A program made the position numbers and the translations under genes. From positions 62,001 through 126,000 of the forward strand of contig NW_022985564.1 of assembly GCF_010093815.1 (NCBI RefSeq): 64,000 bases of DNA, read 5' to 3'. Shown here in pieces: positions 53,300-62,926 of this stretch (position 1 is its first letter; each line of letters begins with the position of its first letter). This DNA comes from Pseudovirgaria hyperparasitica. Lineage: Eukaryota; Ascomycota; Dothideomycetes; Acrospermales; Acrospermaceae. The notes under the pieces were generated by a model. It was not told where the DNA came from, made no database searches, and saw only the letters and a program-made list of their open reading frames with translations.

Positions 53300-54702
53300 G
53301 ATAATGTCGAGTCGTATTGCATCGGCGAGCTTCGAGCTTTGGCGATTTTATATCAACTGTCAGCCACAAGGCTGATAGTACGTCCCCCTGGACACCTGGA
53401 GGCCATCATCATGGGCAGGATGGGGCCCCAAGTAGGTGTTCAGCGCAATCTCCCCTGGTTCATGGCCACCTAGGTATGGGAGTAGCACCTAGGTGGTGGT
53501 TCTTCCTATCACAAAAAAACGAAAGAAACACAGGGTCAAAAGTTAACAAGGGACGCACCTTTGCATTCAATCTGAGATATCCATTTGGCTGAATTATGAA
53601 ATCTGAGACTGACTCTGAGATGACGACTGGGTCTTTGGTACTGAGAGTTCATTTCAAAGAGAGTGGAAGCTGCTAACGGTTGTATGTTTAAGCAGGTCAA
53701 GGACTCGAACAGTGAGGCGAATCGAATAGCTAAAGATGGAACTTGAAGTTGAAGAGTTGAGAAGATATAGGTATTCCGGCCGTAGAACCGCGAGGAGGAT
53801 GTTTTATCGATGGATGAGCTGTTTCTTTACAGATCAAGATACGAGTTCCAAGGTCAGAGAGTGGGAGAACAGTCATGGACATTCTAAGAAGAAGTGCAGG
53901 AGGAACTGGAAGATGATGATGAGAAGTAAGATGGAAAGAAGATGAAGGGACAAGAGTGGTAGACCTTCTTATAAATAAAGGCTACTTGGCTAAGCAAACT
54001 TTAGGCAGTCGTTATAGAGACGACGGAGTAGCTACAAACGAAGTTGAATAGAGTGTTGGGCCTCTTGTCTCGCTCTTGCACTGCATATCCACCGTATGAA
54101 GTATGAAGGCATTCCTTGAGGAAGTAACCTGTATTATAGATTAATGACAGGAGCATCCTGACAACACTGGGTTTCGCTCTTTGGCTAGGGCTTACCGTTA
54201 GCAGGCGTCGCTTCTTACTATGCGCCTGCTACCGCTTACAAGGTACAATCTGGACTGTATCGACCAGAGGGATATCACAACAAAGATGTGCGCAAGATAA
54301 CAGTCGAGACCAGCCTTTGACTACCTGAAGATCAAGTTCTACCTTGTTCATTGCGATACATATCACTCCCATACAACGGTGAATGTTGTTTTGCAGGCTT
54401 TAATGATTCTTAATCTAGAATATGGCATTAGGAATATCCATAGTCATATTGTTATGACTAGTGTCAGTAACCGTCGCAGTATACACATACAAATTCAAGA
54501 GATCTTGGATTCTCTCCTTGGCACATGGATTCAATTACCATTAGGAGATGCACATCGACTGCGGCCATTAAACTTGATAGATATAAGCTATCTCTCCTCT
54601 CTAGAGACTACACTCCGGGCTGACCAGTGAGTGAACGGGGGTAGTGAAACAATGGGTACACAAATCAGGCGTCATGTATGATTTTATGACTTGTATCACC
54701 AT

Positions 54703-55206
54703 TCACGTAGGCTTCTGTCCCATCATGATCGTATTTGGGGGGACCTGAAAACCCTCCACTCTTTGATTGAAGATGATCACATTCTTGAGGTAAGTCAGTA
54801 ATGTACACATGATTATCCCACAGGGACGTACTCCGTCATGATCCTCCACAGTCGCATCCTTCAATCCCCAAGGCTTGACACTCACACTCCCCTTTACAAG
54901 TGCCTTCTTCTCAACCAGCTTTTGATGTAGCATTTCCAACTCATCAGCCTCGCCTCCAATTGTGATATAGATCTTGCCACACTGAACATCATTCTCGATA
55001 CCGGGGAAGCCACGCTTACGAAGATACACATTTACTGCGGCATCATATTTGCCGACGGATTCGTCGTCGACGATTTGGAGCCAGCAATGGTTGTCGCCGT
55101 CTCTGCCGGCAAGGCGGAAGCCTAGGATTTCAGTGTAGTATTCTATGGCTGAGGGAATATTGGAGACCGGGAGGGATGGAGTGATCTTCGTGAATCTGGG
55201 TGCCAT
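54703..55206 (-). CDS. VOC/glyoxalase-fold protein (151 aa spliced)
   Basis: Starts MAPRFTKITPSLPVSNIPSA at ATG 55204-55206 (ACCATGG context), followed by EYYTEILGFRLAGRDGDNHCWLQI, the classic beta-alpha-beta-beta-beta start of the glyoxalase/bleomycin-resistance/dioxygenase superfamily. KPWGLKDATVEDHDG is the conserved metal-side strand and turn. A 48-nt segment (54831-54784) with GTACGT...CAAG ends interrupts the motif; its removal joins EDHDG to NVIIFNQRVEG, restoring the usual 'DxxGNxIxF'. The insertion has no stop and keeps frame, so an unspliced 167-aa form is also readable. The substrate is unknown; members bind metals and act on glutathione adducts, antibiotics or catechols, or only bind ligands. 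It stands alone, divergent from the 1259-aa gene. Confidence 0.82.
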   Translation of the reverse strand: MAPRFTKITPSLPVSNIPSAIEYYTEILGFRLAGRDGDNHCWLQIVDDESVGKYDAAVNVYLRKRGFPGIENDVQCGKIYITIGGEADELEMLHQKLVEKKALVKGSVSVKPWGLKDATVEDHDGVRPCGIIMCTLLTYLKNVIIFNQRVEGFQVPPNTIMMGQKPT

Positions 55207-55224
55207 GGTTTTTGCAAACTCCAA

Positions 55225-55782
55225 GATAAGGTATGATGACAGTATTTACCATTATTTCCCAGTCTCCCAAGCACGTCGTCGTGTTATGATAGAGCAATGT
55301 GGGGTTTCCGAATTAGGTCAAGCCACTGAGGGCACGAGCGCAGGGGTCTAGAACGAGTACGACATGGCTTGAGGAACTTTCTAGATGGTAGGTAGACACA
55401 ACATGAAGCCTACGTGATTTATTTTGAAGTCGAACTTCGTAAAATGCCTATGAGTGTATTTCGAGCCCCCAACAATGTATCAAGGCTAGAAAACAACGTC
55501 ATCCATAATGAATGAAAGCTCTGGAGACCCGCTAACACCCGCGTCAACGGATTCGTCGATCCCCATCACATGCTAGCTTTTACAAAATCGACGCTTCAGT
55601 CTTCAACATCACCTCAACCAAACCTTCTCAGGTACCTCCACACAATCTCTGCTCTATAGCTAAATTCTCGCTACGATACTACGTACATACCAGTACTCTT
55701 ACATCTTCGTCTTGCGAACCGACAATGGCGGCCGCGACTGACCTGATCTCATGCACGATATAGCAAGCTTTACAACGCGGCA
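55225..55782. promoter_or_regulatory. Divergent promoter region with short upstream ORF
   Basis: About 560 bp between the VOC gene and the next gene. A 12-codon upstream ORF lies at 55725-55763 (ACAATGGCG context), ending 19 nt before the main ATG 55783. A TAAATTC/TACGATAC AT-rich tract precedes it. Confidence 0.45.
55725..55763 (+). promoter_or_regulatory. Upstream ORF in the leader of the 1259-aa gene
   Basis: ATG in strong context (ACAATGGCG) followed by MAAATDLISCTI and a stop, 19 nt before the main start. If the transcript begins upstream of 55725, this uORF would lower or condition translation of the main frame (general knowledge); the transcript start is not known. Confidence 0.4.
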
Positions 55783-58700
55783 ATGGCAAAGCCGCGAGAG
55801 CTCGCCGGCTCATTCGTACCGACGCCCGAATCTCTAGCATCATCGTCAACCTCCCGATCACGCTCCGCAAGCCGAAATCCGGACTATAAAGATGGTCTAC
55901 GAAGTAGTTCGCGTCCAGGATCTACCTCAGAGGTCCATCCCCATCATGCGCACCATGTCAGATACTCCGAATCCACCCAAGCAGGGACTATCATGGACCC
56001 AGAGCGGGTAGACCACCAAGATTTTGCCAAGAAGAGACAGAGTCGCATCAAGCGGTCTGGGGGCTTTCTATTGGAATCTGCAATACCAGGTCTCAGGCGA
56101 AGAGTCAGCGGAGAAAGTAAGCAACGAGAACAGGAATACGAAGGCCGGGCTGTAGAGAATGGGCAAGAACTAAGTGCCGATGCTGAGAAATTGAAAGTAT
56201 CAAAGACAAGGAAGCGCACAGTTCAAAGCTCGCCACTTTCCAGAGAGACGATGAAACCTGAAATTGAAGACGTCAAGAGGACCGATCACACGAGTTTCTC
56301 ATGGCAGGAGGGGCTCGACACAAAGAGGCAAAGTCAAAAAACCACACATGTGCACGAAGATAGTCACACATGGCCAAGTGCTACATCCAGTCATCAGAAC
56401 TCCCGCCGACCTGCGCCCGCGATCGACCCGACTCAGATCGTGAACATGGCTTTGAACCTAAGCGAAAGTAGGAGGAGGAATATCAGTGTCGGCCAGGTAG
56501 CTGTTGGACCCATGGCAAATTCGCGACGAGCTGTTTCGAGGACTCCAGATAACTCAATGCTCCTACAAGGCAGCTACCACAGCTCGAATACGGGAGGAAG
56601 TTTGAAACAGCATCTACAACAGCAGCGTAGATCTTCGCGAAATATATCTCCCGTAACTGGGAGATCTTCTCCACGAAGTCGACATACTTCAACACCACAC
56701 TCCGTGGTTTCGTCTGATCCTTCTGTCACGATGCTAGAGAACCAGGAGGTCTCTTACAGGTTCTCAGATGCGACTCTAGCAAGGGCCACAAAGGCACGTG
56801 CCTACTTGGAATTGTCAATCGAACACAGGCGGTTATTACAGTACCTACCGCCCTTGAAACCCGATTTTCTCGCGCCGGGTAACTACCAGGTGTCATCAAG
56901 CAGTGTACCTGGCACGACCTCTGTCGAGCTTCAGCGGTCAACTTCGAACAAAACAGCGAAGTTTCCCTTGGGTCGACAGTACAACCCTCTTCAGCTAATC
57001 CGCAATCGAAAGATGAGAGCGCGGGAGAGGCGCCCTCTGGATACCGAGCCCGAAGACTTCGAGGATGTTCTTCGCACACGGGTATGGGTAGATGGTGTCG
57101 AAGAAACTTCAAAACGCCGCAGTTACCGAAAGCTTGACTCGGTGAATCTGCCTACATTTGGCCACAGTAGCGACTTCCAACGAAGCGCAAACAACACGGC
57201 TATGCCAGGGCAGAAACGACCCAAAATCGAGTGGTCATTCTCGCCGGGTGAGCTCTTTGCTGACGCATATTGGCTCGAACAAAACAGCAATAAGGCAGCC
57301 ATAGTAAATCGAAATGGCAACAAAATCTTTGACTCAAGGCGACCTCAGACTGCCATACCGCCTCGCGTAAGCGCAGAAATATCGCGAACGATGCAGAGGA
57401 CCAACACGAGTTCCAACGAGTCGTACGATGGAGGGAGATCGGATACGTACACTGCCGAGGACAGTGATGCACAAAGTCATCGCGGCCGTAAACGAAGACT
57501 GCTACGGGCGGAAAAGCACGGGTGGCACGGAAGACATCGCTCACGAAGCTCCTCAGGCTTGTCTTCATCTGATGATGAATCTAACAGACTCATGAGCCTA
57601 TCGCACCGCCGTACTGGAACTATAGACCTGAATACAGGCCCTCTGCAAAGCCATCTCAATGACTTGATTGAGCGGGAAAAAGGCATGATCTCTCCAGAGG
57701 TCGAATCGCCGGACCACTGGGGCTCTGGGCATGTGTCTTTGACTGGCGAGGTTATTTCACCTTTGCGCAAATCATCCGTCGTATCGGATGGATTTGAAGG
57801 GAGTGGAGCTATGAAGAAGAGGCCAACGCACCTGCAGGCAAAACATTCTGTCGAAGGTCCTGAAGAGGCCATGAGGAATCGATCATCATATGAGGACCTA
57901 TCATCTGCTCCAAACTCGCCTGGATTTCCACGATTCCTCCCTCAAGGTCGCATCGACAGTACGCCTCCTTCCAGTCGGAGAGGTAGTCTATCGAAAGGTA
58001 GTACAAAATATAAGCTTGGCACCTTCCGTTCAAGCAATCCCCATGATGGCAATGATTCGGCCCAGGACGCGGATCATACTTCTAATTCGCGACAAACGAG
58101 CGGCGATAAGTTGTCGAATGCTCCAGGCGCGAAGTTCATGCCTGCCATCGGTGTGAAGCATCTCTTCTCACACAAACGTAACGAGAGCCGCAATAGTATC
58201 GTAGAGCGGATAGATACTCATGTCCAAGACGAGAAGCGCGAGTCCAAAGAGACCAAAGAACCACAATCCGCGGTCACTCGGTTCCTCAAGGGCGTAAAGA
58301 ACGAAGGATCAAAGGTCGGCGACTTCATATTTCGAAAAGAAGCAGGTGATGATACAGTCTCGTCCTCAGATTCGGACCTCGACGTATCTGATGTTGGAGA
58401 ACAATATCGAGCAGAAAAGTTGAAGAAGCGACCTACACATGTCAAACGAAGTTCAACCTCTGTAATCGAGACCATGAACTCACTGAAGCCTGCTCGGACT
58501 AGGCCTTTCAAACTACCAATCTTTCGTTCTACCCATGTTCATGTGGATGACAACGATACGGTGTCTACCAACGAGGATGATATCGAAGAACGGAAAGCCG
58601 ATGATCGGGAGAACCTGTTACCTGCCATGGAGCTGCGCACGTCCAAGACCCGTTCTGAGAACCTCTCAACGGCGAATCCTATATCTACAAGGCCCCAAGA

Positions 58701-59562
58701 ACCAAAAGCTCGCCCCAGTTTCACACTCACACGATCACGCTCCGATACGCGCACACGCCTCGCCAACATCCTTGAACATCCAGGAACAGTCGGTCGTGGT
58801 GGTCTGCCTGTCACATCCCTTGCCCGCCTCTCTCCTTCTCCGTCTCGCGAGCCATCCCACAGTCGTGACCGTTCCGACCAGCGCAGTAACAGCCGCCACT
58901 GGTCAATCTCCGACCGCAAGAACTCCCAGCCCAGCACCACCTCAACTATCACCCGTGCCGACATCGCGCGGACACGCGCCCTACTTCTTTGCACAGGTAT
59001 CAAGGCCCGCGAAATCACTCGCCGTGCCCATGTCGTTCGTGACGAACCGGCGCCATTCCTCCGCAAAGCCATAGCGGCGGCCTCCAAGGAGTGTGGCTAT
59101 GATACTCCTCGCGTACCACGCATGCAGGAACATGTTCTTGCCGCTCGAATCCTATCTGAGCAATTATCTGGCCGTACGGCGACCCTGCGCACCGAGACGT
59201 CGCTTTTCAAAGAGACACATATCGAGCCATTACACAAGCAATTACTGGCGTTGCGTGCTCTCTTACATGATGAGTTGGCACCCCAAATCAAGAATGCCGG
59301 GGCTGATGCCGAGACGTATGCGTCAAGGCTGAGTCGCACATATCCGCTGGAGACGAAGACAGTAGTCGAGAGGGCAGACATTTTGGTCAGAGCAAGACGG
59401 AGGAAGGGCAGATGGTTAAGACGGGGCGGATGGGCGCTCGTAGAGTATCTGTTGCTGGGCGCGATGTGGTGGCTGTGGTTGTTGGTAACGGTGTGGCGAG
59501 TCGTGAGGGGTATCGTGGGTGGAACGGGGAGAGCGGTTAGGTGGGTGCTATGGTTACCATGA
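55783..59562 (+). CDS. Large disordered, tail-anchored fungal protein (1259 aa)
   Basis: One open frame from MAKPRELAGSFVPTPESLA. Residues 1-1050 are low complexity: Ser/Arg/Lys-rich with many RRxS/SRR basophilic phosphosite-like motifs and dispersed conserved-looking islands (ARATKARAYLELSIEHRRLL about 335; PKIEWSFSPGELFADAYWLEQ about 485; FLKGVKNEGSKVGDFIFRKE about 840). The C-terminal 200 residues are ordered: TRADIARTRALLLCTGIKAREI, a helical/coiled segment (RTETSLFKETHIEPLHKQLL), a basic RRRKGRWLRRGG, then a Trp-rich transmembrane helix (about 1216-1240) close to the end. This fits a tail-anchored ER, nuclear-envelope or plasma-membrane scaffold with a cytoplasmic tail. No enzyme motif is present and no family name is recognised. 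Single exon. Confidence 0.8.
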   Translation: MAKPRELAGSFVPTPESLASSSTSRSRSASRNPDYKDGLRSSSRPGSTSEVHPHHAHHVRYSESTQAGTIMDPERVDHQDFAKKRQSRIKRSGGFLLESAIPGLRRRVSGESKQREQEYEGRAVENGQELSADAEKLKVSKTRKRTVQSSPLSRETMKPEIEDVKRTDHTSFSWQEGLDTKRQSQKTTHVHEDSHTWPSATSSHQNSRRPAPAIDPTQIVNMALNLSESRRRNISVGQVAVGPMANSRRAVSRTPDNSMLLQGSYHSSNTGGSLKQHLQQQRRSSRNISPVTGRSSPRSRHTSTPHSVVSSDPSVTMLENQEVSYRFSDATLARATKARAYLELSIEHRRLLQYLPPLKPDFLAPGNYQVSSSSVPGTTSVELQRSTSNKTAKFPLGRQYNPLQLIRNRKMRARERRPLDTEPEDFEDVLRTRVWVDGVEETSKRRSYRKLDSVNLPTFGHSSDFQRSANNTAMPGQKRPKIEWSFSPGELFADAYWLEQNSNKAAIVNRNGNKIFDSRRPQTAIPPRVSAEISRTMQRTNTSSNESYDGGRSDTYTAEDSDAQSHRGRKRRLLRAEKHGWHGRHRSRSSSGLSSSDDESNRLMSLSHRRTGTIDLNTGPLQSHLNDLIEREKGMISPEVESPDHWGSGHVSLTGEVISPLRKSSVVSDGFEGSGAMKKRPTHLQAKHSVEGPEEAMRNRSSYEDLSSAPNSPGFPRFLPQGRIDSTPPSSRRGSLSKGSTKYKLGTFRSSNPHDGNDSAQDADHTSNSRQTSGDKLSNAPGAKFMPAIGVKHLFSHKRNESRNSIVERIDTHVQDEKRESKETKEPQSAVTRFLKGVKNEGSKVGDFIFRKEAGDDTVSSSDSDLDVSDVGEQYRAEKLKKRPTHVKRSSTSVIETMNSLKPARTRPFKLPIFRSTHVHVDDNDTVSTNEDDIEERKADDRENLLPAMELRTSKTRSENLSTANPISTRPQEPKARPSFTLTRSRSDTRTRLANILEHPGTVGRGGLPVTSLARLSPSPSREPSHSRDRSDQRSNSRHWSISDRKNSQPSTTSTITRADIARTRALLLCTGIKAREITRRAHVVRDEPAPFLRKAIAAASKECGYDTPRVPRMQEHVLAARILSEQLSGRTATLRTETSLFKETHIEPLHKQLLALRALLHDELAPQIKNAGADAETYASRLSRTYPLETKTVVERADILVRARRRKGRWLRRGGWALVEYLLLGAMWWLWLLVTVWRVVRGIVGGTGRAVRWVLWLP

Positions 59563-60841
59563 TTGTATTTGCCGGACTGGCGATTTCATTTGTAATGTGG
59601 CATATAGCGTGGCGTTGAACTGGGTTGACGGATTCTTGTAAGGTATTGTTCATTCGAGTGAAGTCCACACCAAGGGATATTCTGCATCATACTATATATG
59701 TACAACGTGCTTCCTGTGTACCTAGCTTTAGATGTCCGAAATGGAAGGATAATCACGAACGACACTCACGTCTTTCCAGGAACACTATGCGTTCAAAGAC
59801 ACTCGAGATATATGACGCGACCTGGACTTCAATGAATACATGATTGTATCTATCCTGAACTTACGCCAGTACGCGCTATACATTGTTACGCCCCTCCATC
59901 AGGCAGGTGTATGTGTATTCTATGGTGAGATGTAGTAATGTACATAGTGAGCACAGCATGGTAGTCAACTCGATTCGCACGCCACGCATACTATTGCACC
60001 AAGCCAACTAGCTCAAGCGGAGTCAGAAATCTTGGTTGGAGCAGTGCGTCCGCAATCAGTGAGTGCAATTGGTGTTTCCATAGCCCCCAAGCGGGCGAAT
60101 TTCAAATGTGCAGGTCTACCCATGTTTGCGACGGCATGCCACTGTTGGATGAGGCTAAAAAGTTGAGACCTGTGCGTCTCATCGGCGGTTCTGCCCCGGC
60201 TTGGTTCTTGGTCCTACTCAATTTGCTTCCAGGGAACTTTATACTAAAGGCATGCCGGACTGTTGTTCTTATGTTTACAAAGCTGTTCTTCAAGGTGTGA
60301 GGACGAGCTGAAACTGAGAGAATGAGCTGTCGCTGTGGCGAGCTTGATGATAGCTGGACAATGTTTGGGATCCATGTTTGCGCGCGGTTCGCGAAACACT
60401 CGCGGACGGTATTTGTGGACGTCGCCCCCCAAGTGAAGATATCGGTGAAGATATCCGCCCCCGGGTGAAGATTTTAGCCCCCATTTGAAGATATTAGCCC
60501 CCCGAGTGGAAATAACAGCCCCAATCGTGCTTGACTGCAATTTGCCAATCACGGTACTTGCTCCCCGAACAAGAAGCATCGAGCTAAGCCTATCTTGGGC
60601 TCTGATATATACATGGTCCACGTATCACTGCAATCTCGGCCGATCAGACGGAATGCATCGCTGCTGTGGTGAAGTCTGAGAAATATAAGAGTTTGCATGT
60701 ATCAGGCTCAGCCACCGCCCGGCGAGTGTGGAAGATCCCTTCTCCTGCTTTCTTGGTAGTTTGAGTACTTCAGATTGCTATAACCTGCTGCTTGGCGATC
60801 ATCGACACTCTCGACCTTGTTACTTACAGCTCACGGTCACC
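59563..60841. other. Intergenic region with GTGAAGATAT tandem repeat
   Basis: About 1.3 kb without a convincing gene. The 3' part holds the minisatellite at 60421-60527 and a leader for the next gene. Short ORFs (60106-60300 plus) lack support. Confidence 0.4.
60421..60527. repeat. About 20-bp imperfect tandem repeat GCCCCC..GTGAAGATAT
   Basis: Five diverged units of the form GCCCCC-N3-4-TGAAGATATTA, including a partial one. They are oriented head to tail and spaced 13-21 bp. Confidence 0.75.
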
Positions 60842-61961
60842 ATGATGTTGTTGCGGTACCATAACGTGTTTCTACCGGTCCTGATGGCCACGACGGTGGC
60901 TGCCAGTGCCATATATCCCGCTCAGGCTGTCGGCCGCGCTCCTGCCATCACAGACGCTCCTGTACCTAGCTTTATACCTCGCCATCTACAAGTCCGGCAG
61001 GTCATGACAACGAATACGAATGATCCGGAATCGAGACCGGATTTTGTGGGATGGTACCAGACAGAGACTGGTAGGTTGACGCCGCACTGCGGATGGGATG
61101 AGCACAAGGCTGACATGAATGAAAGATCAAGCACAGTATTGCGATGCAGACCAAACATGGACATCGAGTGGGAATTATGGTCATTGTTGCGCAACAACAT
61201 CGTCGAGTTGCGCACCGAGACTACTATGCCAGTCACAAACGCTCATGCTTGATGCTGCCGGAGTAACATGGACCTGGTGCGTAATGAAGCATGTCCCGAA
61301 AAAGTGGAATACAGCTGCTAATACCCCATCAGCCCGTCTAGCCTCCAGTGCGGAACTGTGACAGTGTTTGATCAGTGGCCAAAGTCGAACGCGAAATCTA
61401 ACGTGGTCTGCGCCAACGAGAATTGGTCTGCATGGACGTACGTGACTCCCCAAAGAAGATAGTAGCATCATGAACCTCCCAACTGACACATCGCACAGCA
61501 TGTACCGCCACATCTCCACGACAGACTCCTCATCAGCACCCAACACAATCGGGGCAGGCACCCTTTCCGAGGGTCAAGCAGCGCCCCTATCTCAACCCTC
61601 CGGCACCGCTTTCCCGAACGACAACTCCGACACCACCACCTCTAGTGACAGCAAAGCGTGGATCGCAGGCGCTGTCATTGGGCCTATCTTCGGTCTCGCG
61701 CTCATCGGGGGCATTGCGTTCTTGCTGTGGCGGCGCAAGAGGAACGCCTCCTCGCCCATCGAGTCACCGAAAACCTACGCACAGCCGGACGTGGGCAATA
61801 TCGTCACGCACGAACACCACACAGATTACAAGCCCGAGAAACCGTATGCGGGATACTACGGACAGGCAGGATATCAGGGTATGTCGGAGGCAGATTCGAC
61901 TCCGGTGCAGCAGTCTCCGGTGCCGCAGGAGCTGCCGACTGATGGCCATGGGTCACGGTAG
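60842..61961 (+). CDS. Single-pass secreted/membrane protein of a fungal Cys-rich family (315 aa, 4 exons)
   Basis: Exons 60842-61070, 61126-61276, 61333-61437, 61499-61961. Introns of 55, 56 and 61 nt (GTAGGT/AAG, GTGCGT/CAG, GTACGT/CAG). The signal peptide is MMLLRYHNVFLPVLMATTVA. The extracellular part has DQAQYCDADQ...YGHCCATTSSSCAPRLLC and then CPSSLQCGTVTVFDQWPKSN...VVCANENWSAWTMYRHI, a Cys-containing ectodomain of a kind common in Pezizomycotina. After a Ser/Thr linker, the membrane helix AWIAGAVIGPIFGLALIGGI (about 215-240) is followed by LLWRRKRN and a short cytoplasmic tail rich in Tyr/Pro. The architecture (Cys-rich head, O-glycosylated stalk, one helix, short tail) resembles Wsc-type or mucin-like surface sensors, although the head is not a WSC domain. 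Ligand unknown. Confidence 0.8.
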
Positions 61962-62926
61962 TAGTATGGCATCCTGGAGACGAGGAAGTGCAACATAATG
62001 ATTACTATTGTGCTCTGGATCGAGAGACCTCGGATGCATGACAGTGGCGCATGGGATGTCGAATATCTTTATTCCATTGCATACAACGAGTAAGTGAGCG
62101 ATTGGGGAACGAGAGACTATGTCGATGTAGCTTTTTGAGATATCTTGCTGCTATATGTTCAGTCAATAGCGTGTGTATCGGCGTTATCCATGAATATACG
62201 TGTTTTGATGACATGATACGACGGACTTACTTTCCCGGCAGTGAGTGGTAGTGCCACATACACGTCGCATCAACGAGCTGGATGACGCTGCACTATGTTA
62301 TGGAATGTAGCGCAGCATTAATCGACCACCTACGCGCTGTCTTCCACGCGAAAGCCTTCTGGAAACATAACAACACTGGCAAAAGAGGAGCCGAAAGCCA
62401 CAGTCCCGAGATCCGAGATCCGAGTTGCCCACTGCTAATTAGCGGGGCAGCGGGGACTCTGGATATTCAATGGCTAAGTTATAACCCATGCCATACTACA
62501 TTACTAGTAGAACTATTAGGCAATTAATGATACACGCTGGGCTGACTTTAGGGCTGACGGGATGGACCTGGCTGAGCCAAGCTTGAACCCTAATCCTAAT
62601 AACTTCTCCATCACGGCAGTTGTCAAGTCATTCTGATTCGGCCATTTGACACGTCGTCATGGCCCTCTTTCATCGACTGACTACTAACTTCTATCATGCA
62701 CTATCATGTATTTGAAGCCTCTTGTCGGATACAACACCTCTTCCGTGTCTACATTCCTCATTTGTTGACATCTCCACCACGGCAGTTGCTTTCCCTCTCT
62801 TTCCAATAATTCATACACACTCGCTTCTCACTTCTTATTGCTATTCACTCCTAAAGTCCAATTATCTTCCCATCTGTTGTCCCGTTACGTCCTCCTCTTT
62901 CAATTGTATTCCACACCTGCCTAGGT
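61962..62926. other. Intergenic region and leader of the MetE-like gene
   Basis: About 965 bp. C/T-rich sequence 62680-62926 (TTCCTCATTTG, CTCTCTTTCC) is typical of a promoter/leader for the next gene. No additional ORF is supported. Confidence 0.4.

Larger units (their letters stand above)
47152..54702. other. 7.5-kb gene-poor region
   Basis: No conserved gene recognised. It contains an imperfect inverted repeat (48546-48601), a 22-bp minisatellite (48954-49025), CTGTGCTG-type runs (49570-49620), a 55-bp tandem duplication (52134-52243), and a weak spliced minus-strand candidate (53094-53299). 51600-54700 is more AT-rich than the flanks. ORFs of 60-120 codons (for example 52577-52936, 54379-54630, both plus) have no motif and no supporting splice or promoter context, so they are not called as genes. 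I saw no transposase, reverse transcriptase or terminal repeats. Confidence 0.45.

Noticed and set aside
54199-54230. AGCAGGCG...CGCCTGCT inverted repeat (8 bp)
   Set aside because: Short arms with a 15-nt loop, no second copy seen; below the level I would call a feature.
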